Source: Planoprotostelium fungivorum (Eukaryota; Evosea; Variosea; Cavosteliida; Cavosteliaceae). Taken from it: a DNA stretch of 28,717 nucleotides. Position 1 is the stretch's first letter, and every line of letters begins with the position of its first letter. Below are positions 10,801-22,400 of the stretch, in pieces. The position numbers and the translations under genes are program-made. The DNA lies in contig MDYQ01000296.1 in assembly GCA_003024175.1 (NCBI GenBank), positions 1 through 28,717 of the forward strand, read 5' to 3'. The notes under the pieces are model-generated. The model had not been told where the DNA came from. It saw nothing but the letters and a program-made list of their open reading frames with translations, and searched no databases.

Positions 10801-13031
10801 TTCCTATCCATCAATTAGGAATTGTAATATAGTCCACATGTCACCTCCTTCATAGATAGCGCTGTTGTTTAAACCAGTGATATTGCTCAAATCAATCTGG
10901 CTAACATTCCCCTGGATGAATATTCCTCCACCTGATGTTCCAGCCACATTGTTCTGCAGATCCAGAAGAGACAATTGCAGTGACTCTGTTGAGCTTCCAA
11001 TGAAGACAACACCACCAAAGACATCACAGTACTGGTTGTACGTTCTCATGCTCTGCATCATAATTTGAGGGATAGTCCCAATCAGATAGAAACCTATCAC
11101 TGTCATTCTTTTTTCATTTGTGATTGAGCTCACCTCCTCCACTGTCCCCTGCACTATTACCATGTAATGTGACATTTGCCACTGTCAGGGAATGCTAGAA
11201 ATATCAGCTGGATGATGGAGGACTCAGTGGCTCACAAATGGGATATTGTTAGAAGAGGGCCGGTTGATCTTTAGATATGCTACGCCCCCATTTCCACTTG
11301 CTGTGCAGTTAATGAATTGTGTGTTGTTGATTGAAATCTGTTTCATCTCAGTCCTATTGAATGCCAAGACACTCACTGTGCCTGCTTCGCTGGATATTGT
11401 GATTGCACCGCCATTGTGTAGAGATTGTGTTCTAATGAAAGAAGATCCATCAATGGTGAGATTACCAAGGAACCCTTTTGCAGAAACGGTGCCTTCTATG
11501 GTGAGACCACAAAGTACAATAGTATCACCTTGCCAGGATAAAACATCAATAAAAGTACAGTTGGTAACCATGTAGCTACGATATATGTTACCTTCTGGCG
11601 CAATCTGAATGACAGCTGGAGTGAAAGTGAGCAGACACAGAAAGGTGCCACGTCTCACCTGTGTTGATATTCACTATGTTCTGAAACAGACTGTTCTTGA
11701 TATGAACGCCAGTGTATTCTACGTGAATGAGAGGGAGAAAGGTGATGGGGCTCACTTGAATAGATGATACCTCGGTGTGGATTGTTGTGATTGACAATTT
11801 TTACAGAGTCAATCACAGAGCCCATCCTCTCATTGCTGCTGGGATTCCAGACAGAACCAGAGCAGTTGATGAACGATTCATTGTAAGATTGAAACTTTGT
11901 CTGGAGCAGATCAACTATGATAGATGACCAATCTACTCACAGCCAAGTATAGCAGCGACATCCCATCGTACAGGGCTGAGACATTAGACCAGATATTGTT
12001 CCTGCTGGCAAAGTTGCCACCTCCAAAGGATTCAAACCCAAGATATACCATGGAGTCTGAGAAAGTACAATTCTCAATGAGGGTTTCTGAACCAGCAGCA
12101 GCCAGGAACCAACTCCCTCCGTAATCAACAGCAGAGAAATTGGTGAAATGGGTGTCGTACACGTGGAGTTGATTCTGCCCGTTACCTGAGACTAAGATCC
12201 CAAGACTGATCTTCAAGAGGTCAGACTCATACATTAGATCATCAAACCTACCCCTGTGAGGTGCGAATTTCGAACGGTGACACTCGCACTATCTCCATCT
12301 GCCTGCAGGTGTGTGAGCAGAAGAGATGAAACAAAGAAGTAGAATATAAATCACCCAAACACCATAGCCATACCAGTCTAAAAAGTCTGTGGTCCAGTTG
12401 TCCATCAGAAGAACACCCGAATGTAGCCAAACGAGGATTTGAGGACCCTCAATAGCATTCCTGAATGGACCATTCGAGTAGCTGCAATTGATGAACTCGG
12501 CCTCATTAGTTGTCAGATCAGCCAATACAACTGCTCATGCGTTAGTTTGAATTCAATTGTGTGTATGAGTGAAGGAGGATCATCTCACCGGTTGCGAAGT
12601 CACTGAAGGAGACATCTGTAAACGTCGCATGATCCGCGACGATCAAGAAGGGGTTGTTGGCACCATTGGTGTAGAGTAAATCAATCACATCGAATCCTCG
12701 GGCTTCGAACTGTCCATCTCCCGCATCCCGAATAAAATAAAAGTAGCACTCTCGAAGGGTAGTCTCAGAAGACCCAAGGCCTATGAGTCTGACGGTAGAT
12801 GGATACTGAAAGAGAAAATGATTCTCGGTGCACGTGGTTTCGGTGACATTGAAGTACACGATCACTTCATCGTTAGAGTCCTGAGTTGCTGACACCAAAA
12901 CTGAAAGAAATCTTTTAGAGAACGATGAGATGTTATGCATTACCCTGGTCTGCATCAGGGCCAGTGACCTGGTAGACAGAAGGGTTTGCGACAACCGCAG
13001 CTGCCAACAGGAAGAGCCAAGCCAACCGCAT
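7863..13031 (-). CDS. Gene A1: receptor tyrosine-kinase-like protein with GGA-repeat beta-helix ectodomain
   Basis: Predicted single-pass cell-surface receptor kinase, many exons. The start ATG (13031) opens signal peptide MRLAWLFLLAAAVVA, followed by PSVYQVTGPDADQG. The ectodomain (about 9340-12950) carries repeats such as HNGGAITI, GNGGVAYL, SGGGIFI, QGGAVQV, LGGALSL, QGGAIGVTG and DGGAIFAL, with N-glycosylation sequons; this is the right-handed beta-helix pattern of the Pmp repeat family. The membrane helix is at about 9209-9286 (core GSVIGVAIIAVAVISLVMY), then juxtamembrane YSNSYNSINF and SVINFDDL. Kinase: GEGAYG loop (9010-9027), VAVKQI (Lys codon 8926-8928), HRDLAVRN (8447-8470), DFG (8402-8410), WMAPE (8321-8335), KSDIYSYGV, and LCW with RPSFDEV. 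HRDLAVRN and KWMAPE are tyrosine-kinase signatures. The tail ends TSNHYKQIDIPK. Every splice junction checked keeps frame, for example a 37-nt intron ending AGGACAG before the glycine loop. It diverges from B1 across 241 bp. Ligand and pathway are unknown. Confidence 0.88.
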
Positions 13032-13272
13032 TGTAGTGCATTTCCTATGTCCTTGTTCCATGATGAGAGGTACGATATAAGGCAGACCGAGCTCAGACAC
13101 CGCGACTTTTTTTGAGCGCCTTAACCCACTTTAAGTGGAAGTAAAAAACATCTTAGTTCCACGCCCTTCCTCTCGCGAGGATTTGGCAGGAGAAGCTTCA
13201 CACCACGAACTTGAGCGCGGAACTGCACACAACCGCAGCTGCCAACAGGAAGAGCAAGCCAACTCTTCAGCC
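13032..13272. promoter_or_regulatory. Divergent promoter between A1 and B1
   Basis: Only 241 bp separate the two start codons. Towards A1, the minus strand has TTATAT (13075-13080), about 45 bp before its ATG and TATA-like. A block shared with the second pair is GCGACTTTTTTT (13102-13113) followed by TTAAGTG (13131-13137). Here the latter is inside a dyad, CCACTT-T-AAGTGG (13126-13138). The 3' part contains a 35-bp duplicate of the A1 signal-peptide coding sequence. Conservation of the block in both intergenic regions supports a regulatory role; factor and direction are unknown. Confidence 0.65.
13229..13263 (+). repeat. Direct repeat of A1 signal-peptide coding DNA in the B1 leader
   Basis: ACAACCGCAGCTGCCAACAG followed by GAAGAGCAAGCCAAC repeats 12991-13026 with a single-base deletion. 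The first copy encodes, on the minus strand, the signal-peptide core of A1. The second lies 10 bp before the B1 start codon and is probably untranslated. The second gene pair has no such repeat, so it arose locally after the pair duplication. Confidence 0.9.
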
Positions 13273-16200
13273 ATGTTCGCGCGAATTGCACTTCTGTTGG
13301 CTCTATGTGCAGCGACTATATCGCAGCCGCTTTTGCTGAATGCGAACCCCACCAATTTCCAAAGCGGTGAGTTGATCGTGGACCAATTAATTTGACTTCA
13401 TGAAGTGCTTGCAGAGTCCACCGCAGGTAATGGAACAGACATCATCATCCGGTTCGCTGATGGTAATTACAACTGCAATAAATCGAGGTAAAAATCCCAT
13501 TTCGCATCCTCCTCACAACAGAACAGCTATCGATGGACATCGAAACAAATTGGAATACAAGGAGATAATTCTACCGTTTTCACCGACTGCTATTTCCTTT
13601 TCTTGGGAGGGGGTAATCAGACCTTCCGTATTTCAGACATTTCCTTTTCCAACTATTCCAACTCTAAAGGGAATGTCGTTCAAGCCAATAGTGGCCTCTC
13701 CTTCCATTTCAAACGAGTCAAATTCCTTCAGACAATCACTGGTGATGTCATCTTTAGGAATCGTTCTGATCTCTCTACAGTGATAGTGTATTCAAGAATC
13801 ACACTATATATCGACGAGTGCATCTTTTCTGGTATGAAGGATAACGGACGGATGATCTATCTCCGTCAAGCAATTGGCCACATTAGCAACACCATCTTCA
13901 GGAACTCTCCGGGATGTACCGCCATCGCGCTTGCTTTGGATGCTACAACACAAACGTATTATAACATCACCATGGAGAACGTCATCATGGACGGCCTGAG
14001 CACCGGAATCCTAGGAACCCTGCTTACTCCCTTCAATCCGCTGTATGTGAACGTATCCATTCACAATCTCACCTGCACTCTCACGGGGGCAGGGTCCAGC
14101 GTGGTTGATCTTTCAGTGCGACCTGTGATTGCGGCATACATCACCGTCTCAGATTCGTCCTTCATCGGTGGGAACGAGGCCTTAAACAACTTATTCGTCG
14201 CCGATTCGGGCCCCAATCAATTTACTGTGCTGAGGACTACCTTCAACAACTTACGACTTCCTCTGTATAAATGTATCTTCTCCACGAGAGGAACGGCCAG
14301 GGTGCTGATCTCCGATGTAACGGTCAAGAACATCACCGGACCAGTCTGTAACGTGATGTCCAATGTATACAATGACGAAACGGACGACAACAGAGTCCCT
14401 CTCTCTTCCCTGGTGGTTAGACATTCTTCTTTCGAGAGCACAGTCGTCCCAACTTCCGCACGTGAGCCATCGTTCATCTCGTTCGCATTCTGACCGACTC
14501 AGTGTTCACCTTCGTGTCGTCCAACATCGATGTGGAGAACTGTACGTTCATCAAGGTGGATACCCTTCTGGGAGCCATCTATCATCGATCCGCCTCCGAG
14601 AGCTTATCTTTAGTATCCATCCGACGATCAACCTTCCAGACCGTATCATCCATAGACGACGGCGGTGCAGTCAGTCTGACTGGCTCATTCAACAACGTCA
14701 GCGTCACCGATTGTTCCTTCACAGACATCATCTCTGAAGGGGCGGGAGGCTCCATCTTCATCATTGGAAGAGCCGAGCTGGTGGACGTGAGGAACGTGAA
14801 TGTATCGAATAGCATCTCTACCGATGGAGGACACATGTACATTTCCTTAACGGGTGGAGTGAGCCGTACCTTCATTCTCTACGACTCACTAGATCACAGC
14901 AATCTCAAGTCACCATCGATGGGTGTCGATTGGTGGAAGGAGTGGCTAGCAACAACGGAGGAGGAATACTCCTCTCGGGAACGGGAGAAGACATGACGGT
15001 GACGATGAGCAACCTCTTCATGCATTCCAACCACGCCACCTCTCGCGGTGGCTCCATCAACTGCCAGATCTCCTCGGGTACATTCAACCTCTCCAACACA
15101 ACGATCTCCAACAGCGATGCCGTCACCGGAGGTGGCCTGTTTCTGAGAGGAGCACCCGAGCAGATCGACATCCACCACATCCAGTTCATCGGTACGATGT
15201 CGATGTGGATTTGTTCTGAATGGAGCAGGGAACAAGGCGATCAATCAGGGAGGTTCCATCCACTTTGGAACGACAGGAAGGGGATCGATCGACATGAACG
15301 ACGTCACCGTGACGGGTAGTTCGGCCCTCTTTGGTGGTGCCGTGGCCGCCCTGGCAACCATCGGAGAGATGTCGGTGGTGAACAACTTGATCTCCAATTC
15401 CTCTGCTCAACAGGGTGCCGCCTTCTGGTTCAGCTCACTCGGACGAGTGAACGTCTTGGCCATCCACAAGAGCAACGTCACCAATAATAAGGTGATCGGT
15501 GGATCGAGAATATCTTATTGACACCAGATAGGCTCTGCTCGATGGTGGAGCGGGATACATCACCACCGTAGACCGAGTCACGATGGATGGAGTGCAGATG
15601 CACCAAAACAGCGCAGGAGGCAACGGAGGGGCCTTCTGTCTATCATCGGCTAATGACAGAGCCATCGAGATGGACATCACCGAGAGTGCTATGACAGAGA
15701 ACACGGCCAACACAGGAGGGGCCATCAGTGTCACCGGAGGGAGGGTCCAGATGAACATCTTCGATACTTCTCTGTCTCAAAATTCTGCCGTCGGAAACGG
15801 AGGAGCGATCTTCTACCAGGGAACAGGTGAAGAGAGAGAAGAGAGAGGAACTGAGGGAGACAGGCAACAGCGACCGAGTGAACATCAGCGATAGTCAGGT
15901 GTCAGGAAATGAAGCCAACGGAGGAGGTGGATTGTACGTGGTGGAGACGACCCTCGTCACGGACGGCCTCACCATGAACGATAACAAGGCCCTCACCCAA
16001 GGCGGTGCCCTCTATTACCAGAAGGCATCCTCTACCAAGAGACAGACCACGGGACAGTTGACATCCAACCACGACACCTTCAAGAACAATTCTGCAGGTT
16101 GGATGAGATGACACTGGGATGAAACTGAGCGTACAGCAGGAGAGGGAGGGGCCATGTTTGTCACCGGAGATGCTGCCATCAACTCGGGCTCCTTCGATCG

Positions 16201-18105
16201 AAACATCGGTAACGGAAGTGACATCAGCAGTCAAGGAGGAGCAGTGAACATCAATTCTTCTACGATGAGCAGCGATGGATATTCGTTGTGGGTGGGGAAC
16301 AGGAGCAGAGTGCAGAGTAGGGACACACAGATGAAGGGTGTCTTCTTGTCGTCCAATTCATCCACCTTCCAAGCACAAGGGCTGGGATCGGATGCCATAC
16401 AGTTGACGTGAGATAGATGATGCAGGACGTCACTGATAGAAGAACAGTTGCCCTGCAGGACAGAATGTGACCGTGGGCGGTGATGGATCTTCAACCTGCC
16501 AAGAGTTCGTATCGAATACATCCATTCCCTTCAATTACATCAGCACGGGTGAGGGATCATCACATGACATAACTCAATCTCAACAGATAAGAGAACGATT
16601 GGAATTGCCGTCGGTGTGTCCGTCGGATTCTTTGCAATCATCGCGTCGATTGCGGCCTTCTTGATCTGGAGGAGACATAAGCAGCAGAGAGAAGAATTAG
16701 AGGCCGCCAAGCACAATAATGAGTTCGACATGCAAGAGCTTGCAAAGATCGATCTGGGAGACGCCAAGAGGTGACGTGACCGATTCAACCATTCCAAGTC
16801 CTCACATGGTGCAGATGTCTCATTGACTTTGATGAATTGAAGGACAAACAATACGTTGGTAATGGATCTTTTGGAGGTGAGGAGAGGTGAAGAGGAGAGG
16901 AAGGCTAAAGAAGACAGTGGTGTATCGAGCCACGTGGAGACAGCTGACGGTGGCGGTGAAGCAGATACTCAGCGATTCTGTTTCGGCGATTCAGTTGAAG
17001 GACTTTCTGGGAGAAGTGGCCATATTGCAGGTGAGATGAGATCAACCGATCAGAAGCATGGATGACTTACAATTGAACAGGGTGTGAGGTCACATCCGAA
17101 TGTTGTCACATTGTGAGTACAAAGAACGAAATAAGGGACTGAAGAAGAGTACAGTATGGGGTTAACGTTTCCTCCTCAACCTCTCAGTCTCGTCACAGGT
17201 AAGATCGATACCAGAGTGTGATTGACCTTCAACAGAGTTCTGTCACGGGGGAGGCTTAGACTCTTACCTGACCAAGAACGAGATACCGTTGGAAAGCCTG
17301 AAGCCAATCATGCGAGGAATAGCCCTGGGCATGAACCACCTTCACAGTGAAGGCATTGTACGTGCTTCGATCACTCGTCATCTCATATTCACATGGACAC
17401 CCATGATGACCTATCTACAGATACACAGAGATTTAGCAGCGAGGAACATCCTGTTGACCCAACATCTCGAGCCGAAGGTCTCTGACTTTGGAATGTCGAG
17501 AAGAGCAGAAGAGGGAGTTGGCATGACTCAGACAGCCATAGGACCGGTGCGATGGATGGCTCCAGAAGGTGTTTCATTCCTTCGTTCCACTTCTCACTCA
17601 GGGCAGCCATCACGTCGAGAGTCTATTCTACAAAGTCAGACGTGTACAGCTTTGGCGTGTTGATGTGAGTCATCGCTCGATGGAAGTCAACAGAGTTATT
17701 GTACTGAATCCATCAGATGGGAGATGGTCTCTGGGGGTAAACTTCCATACGAAGACATGGACACGGTTGAGGCAGCTGTGGCTGTGGTCGCGAACGGACT
17801 TCGACCCCTTATTCCAGATGATATGAAAGACGGAGACTTGATGCAGCTGATGTCACGTACGATCGTTGTTTGTGAGAGATAACTGAACGTGTGCAGTCTG
17901 CTGGACTACTCAACCAGAGGGAAGGCCGGAATTCAGAGTCATACTGAATCGATATCTGTCTGGCACCACATGGGTTGAGGAACTGTCGGATGAGGAACCA
18001 CAGGAGACTCGATATGTATCAACTCAAGAATTGGATGCTATGACCTCGGATGCGTTGTCAAATCATTATAGCGCTATCACAACTAAGGACACGTCCCACC
18101 CATAA
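13273..18105 (+). CDS. Gene B1: receptor tyrosine-kinase-like protein with GGA-repeat beta-helix ectodomain
   Basis: Complete, multi-exon. Start ATG 13273 opens signal peptide MFARIALLLALCAATIS; exon 1 ends at 13366. The ectodomain has an N-terminal non-repeat part (TFRISDISFSNYSNS, CTAIALALDATTQ) and then about 16 GGA-type repeats: DGGAVSLTG, GAGGSIFIIG, NNGGGILLSG, TGGGLFLRG, FGGAVAAL, TGGAISVTG, GNGGAIFYQG, EGGAMFVTG, QGGAVNIN. The membrane helix is at about 16598-16672 (GIAVGVSVGFFAIIASIAA), then RRHKQQREELEAAK and LIDFDEL. Kinase: GNGSFG (16858-16875), VAVKQI (Lys codon 16959-16961), LGEVAIL, IHRDLAARN (HRDLAARN 17424-17447), DFGMSR (DFG 17484-17492), RWMAPE (17550-17567), KSDVYSFGVL, WEMVSGGKLPYED, LCW and RPEF. 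HRDLAARN and RWMAPE identify a tyrosine kinase, apparently active. The tail has ETRYVSTQEL and LSNHYSAITTKDTSHP, with TAA at 18103-18105. Apparent breaks in long reading frames near 13742-13780 and 14462-14502 are ordinary introns; frame is kept after splicing. Confidence 0.9.
15119..16392 (+). repeat. Tract identical to 26732-28005 (gene-conversion candidate), B1 copy
   Basis: Running from just after the Asp/Glu codon difference before AVTGGGLF to the last base before a T/C difference near GSDAIQLT, 1274 bp match B2 at a constant offset of 11,613 with no difference seen. The tract includes complete introns (for example 15492-15531) and about ten GGA repeats. Sequence on both sides is clearly diverged. 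Confidence 0.9.
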
Positions 18106-18290
18106 ATATTCGGTGACATTGTGTGCGTGATACGATGATAGAGATATACAACATCACCCGAATGTATTCTTATGATGTGCGAAAGAAGTCGATTGTGATG
18201 GTTGAGCAGCGGGCTGGGCTAGAGTTGTGAGCATTTGTGATTATGTCCCCAATGGATCCATCTTGCCCGTCGTGAAAAAGGTTGTCCTTC
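18106..18290. other. B1 3' flank, nothing recognised
   Basis: Non-coding sequence right after the B1 stop codon; the proximal part probably contains the 3' UTR. No polyadenylation signal or RNA gene stands out. Confidence 0.4.
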
Positions 18291-19065
18291 GTTTGGCTCA
18301 GCTATGTATAATCACCTCTTCGTCTCATCTTGTGGCAGCCAAAGAGCAGAAAGATGGAATGGGAAAAGATGTTGGAATGAGAAGCAAGGCAGATGAGTTC
18401 AGAATAGGATATAAGGGGCATCCAGAAGAAAAGGAAATTGGAAAGAATCGAAGGCGTGAGGACTCGATTCCAGAGAGCTGCTGATCGGATCAGATGTTGT
18501 GCCGGAAAAGTGAAAAATCGACCAGAACAGCCAGTCCCCTTGAAAAAAAATTACGATTTGTGACGCCCATAGCTCGGTTGTGGGCCACTTGATACAGGCG
18601 AAACGCATTCTATTCAATATAGTTTTTCAAGCTGAATTGATTGTTGTGAAAGACACGATCAGACGCAAAAAAAATTACGATTTGCAACGCCTATAACTCA
18701 GTTACATACATGTTTATACGGTCGAAACACGTATCATTCTACGTAGTTTTTGACGCTCAATCGAATGGTATGCAATAACAAGATTCTTGGAGCGAGGCGA
18801 AAGAAAAGTACGATTTGCGACACGTATATCTCTGTTGTGAGATGTCCAATACAGCCCAAACACGCACTATCCGATGTAGCTTTCAATGCTGAATCGAATG
18901 ATGTAACAATACTATAATTTTGACCAGAGCTATGGAAAAGTTACGAATTTCGAAGCGTATAACTCGACTATGAATGCTCTGATATTCAATCTGACACCTG
19001 TATCGTCATTCTTGAGGCACAATCTACCCTGATAGATGTTTTGAGCTGATAAGAAGGATGTTCTA
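18291..19065 (+). repeat. 3'-flank repeat with four ~124-133-bp tandem units
   Basis: An introductory segment (18291-18550) matches 7028-7174 in blocks. Four diverged units then start at 18551, 18675, 18808 and 18941, each opening [T/G]TACGA[T/A]TT and continuing with C-CGTATA-CTC-GTT, then TAGTTTTT-A-GCT-AATCGAATG. Spacing is 124, 133 and 133 bp. Unit 2 is closest to the single unit at 7175. No coding frame runs through the units. Function is unknown; a minisatellite in the 3' flank is the simplest reading. Confidence 0.85.
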
Positions 19066-19438
19066 ATTGACTTTTCAGAGGCAGACAAGATCAACAAAGA
19101 GGACCAGACAAGCACAAAGAAGTGAAAGAGAAAGTATAGGGAAATGAACGGAGAAGAAAAGCAAACCCACAGAACAAAGAAGGTAATGGAGAAGGAGACT
19201 ATGCCCACTCCTTGCTTCAAATTTGGGACTGGATGGAACCCTATTCAAGTTGCCCACCTGTGTTGATTGAGATCTCACCAATAAAGCAAGGGATGTCATT
19301 CACATGAACAGAAGGATTGATCAGAAGCTGGTCAATGCCCTCTTCCCCGACCAAGAATGCAGTTGGACCTGACCATACTACGCCAGGTTAGTCCCAAAGC
19401 AAATTCATTTTTGTGTGATGTTGTTTATTCAGGTGACT
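19066..19438. other. Spacer before A2, no gene supported
   Basis: Purine-rich on plus at 19075-19200. One plus frame (about 19170-19400) reads through with a single stop and no recognisable motif, so I do not call a gene. Confidence 0.35.
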
Positions 19439-22400
19439 CTATTGATCATGACCTGCTATTGTATTGTCTTTGCTTTCTCGTGTGAATTCTTCACTGATCT
19501 TCTCATCAATGCTCAGTATGTGGCAGACTTCATCAAAACTTGGCCTGCTATGGGGTTGGTTTTCCCAACACACTAATGCAAGTCATTCTTTGTGATTGAA
19601 TCAATTACTCACAAGACATTAGCTTGCTCAATTTGGGGTCTGTTTGAGCTGGAATCTGAAGTTTTAATCCATTTGTGGTCACTCCAATTGCTGCCTCAAT
19701 ACCACTCATATCTTTATATGGTTCCTCTCCTGTCATTATCTCCCTATTATCTGTCAGATGTTTCCTGTAACTTCATTCACCATATAGTTACACCATAACT
19801 GTATATATCTGACTTCTTAGAGTACTCTCTGTTGATAATGGCTGACAAATTTAGAACAGAATAAATCAAGATACACATACCTTCAGGTGCCATCCATTTG
19901 AGGGGACCTACATCAGACTGAGTCTTGCCAGCTATTTCATCATCTTTGTGTGTCCTGCTCATTCCAAAGTCTGCCACTTTCACATCATGATGGCTTGTTA
20001 AGAGAATGTTCCTCACAGCCAAGTCTCTGTGTATCTGTTCTTCCTGTTATCATTGTCTACTCCTCCTTTTGACTCACAATACCCTCTGCATGTAGGTGAA
20101 GCATTCCAAGAGCTGTTATATTTCAGAGTTTGGTTATCAAACAATAGTACCTATTCCCTCAATGAAACAGATCCGCTGAGAGACAGGTGGATTGTGCTCT
20201 GATAGGAACTTGTCCAAAGCACCCCCACCACAGAATTCTGTGATAAGGCTGAGAGGCTGCGGAGGGAATGTAAGCCCTGGATGCTGATCAGTGGTGCATT
20301 GAGAACACATAGACATACCAACAAAAGAAACCACATGTGGATGAGCTCTAAGGTTCTGTATTTTCTTAGTACATATTGTGCATCAATTAATTCACACCTG
20401 AATGATTGACACCTCATGCAGAAAGTCCTTCAATTGTGCCTCAGTCACCATTTCTGCCTTGATCTGTTTTACTGCAACTTGGATAGCCTTTGTTGTTCAT
20501 TTCTTTCCATCTATTTGAATTGCAAATTTCTCACCTGGAATATTGCTACATACACAATGCCATATGCCCCCTCTCCTATCTATTTCCTGTTCAGAATAGT
20601 CACAATGTTATCTCACCTTCTTCATATCTTGTAAATTATCAAAATTGATAACACTACGCTTTGCTGCTCCCAGCTGAATGACTGAAAAGTTGATGGAGTC
20701 ATAGGAGTTGCTGTACTTTGCATCCCTGATTAATGTCTTCTGCTTTTGTGATTGCCGGTACATCACAAGGCCAACAATCACCACTGCAATGATGATTATT
20801 CCAACAACAGATCCCACAGCTGCCCCTATGACAGTGTTCTTCTGTTGACCTTCTGTTTCAATAGCCTATTGTTGTTTCAGTTGCTTCAGTATTATTTCTT
20901 CCTCTACCTGCTGGGTAGTTGACAATGGTATGGGCACACACTGGCTGCTCTGCATTGTGTAGTTCAGCTGATAATCAGTGTTGCACATGATATTATCTCT
21001 CAATGATTGGGTATTGCCTCCTGTTACAATTTTCATCTTCTCACTCCATATTTCTGTCACCTCCATCAATAACAGTTGCAGTGTTATCCATATTCAGAGT
21101 GAACATCCCAGTGATATTGTTGAGACTGAGAGTCATCACACTACCTCTCTTCAACCATATGATTCCATTGTTGATGCTACTCTCTGATATGGTTGCTGCA
21201 TTGGATGATATCAGAGTGGAACTGGTGCTGCCATCATCAAAAGAGGATGTTGTGATGGTAGTGCCTCCATTAGTGCTGACAGATGTGCCCAAAGGTGAAA
21301 TGTTGCCTTCAAACACACTGCCTGTGATGTCCAGTGTGTAGCTATCACCTTCCATTTCAAAGGAGGAGATGTCTCTCTTTGCCATGGAGAGACTTGCTTG
21401 CAGAACAAAGTTGATTGCTGCCTCAATTAAGCTTGGTAATATCCAAATATCTCACCTCCACCCTTGATAGCTGCATGATTATTTGACCATTCAACTTGTG
21501 TAAGTCTGGGATCACTGTTGACAATATGACTGCCTCCACCACTGTTGCCTGAAGTGTTGTTTCTCATCACACTTGTTTCCATTATCATCATTCCCCCTTC
21601 ACTCCCAAAATATATGCCTCCTTTTAATTCATGTCAACCCATCATTAAAATGCAGAGAACATCACCTGCATTTCCAAGGGCCCAATTGCCATGCATGGTG
21701 ACATTCTTCATGACCATATGAACAGGAAGGCTTGATGATACAAAGATTGCACCTCCATCAGTACTTGCTGTGTTTCTCCCCAACTCAGTTCCATCCAATG
21801 AGAGCAAGAGAGCTTGTAGAGGTGATATATACAAGCCTCCTCCTTGACCTTTGTTACTTGTAACCATACAGCCATCCATTATCATCACACTGATGTGTCC
21901 TGTCACTGCAATGCCTCCTCCTTGTGATGCAGAATTACTTGCAAATGTGTTCTTGTGGAGATTAACTTGCTGCATTGTTCCAGTCAATGATAGGGCACCC
22001 CCCAGAAATTGTGCCTAATTCAAATTAACATCTTTATAAGATGAACCAATTACCTGATTGTGCAAGAATAAACAATCAGAGATACCCAGAGAGTCCACAG
22101 CAGAAGATACTTGTATGGCTCCTCCTTGCTGGCCTTCTCCATATGTCACTTGCACACGGTTGAGTGTGAGGTTACTTTTGATGAGTCAGACTACCAATTG
22201 GGAATGAAGAATGTGGATATTTCTCACCCTAAGGGTGAAGAGATGGATATACATGAGCCAAAGTAAGATTGTGAGTGAGAGCATTGTATGTCCTCTATCA
22301 TTGCTTGTGTCATCTTTTGTGTACCACCAATCACAATTGTTCCTTATCCATCAATCAGACATTAATTCATAATTACAATATTCACCTCCTTCAAAGGTAG

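Noticed and set aside
14462-14502. Apparent 2-nt frameshift in B1 relative to B2
   Set aside because: It is an intron, GTGAGCC to CTCAG, present in both genes; splicing gives TSALFTF in B1 and TSALFTL in B2.
15186-16234. Minus-strand open frames within the B genes, identical in both copies
   Set aside because: Their conservation follows from identity of the DNA tract; the plus strand carries the beta-helix coding exons.
19160-19400. Possible gene fragment in the spacer before A2
   Set aside because: One frame is mostly open but has a stop, no splice signals that fix it and no recognisable motif.
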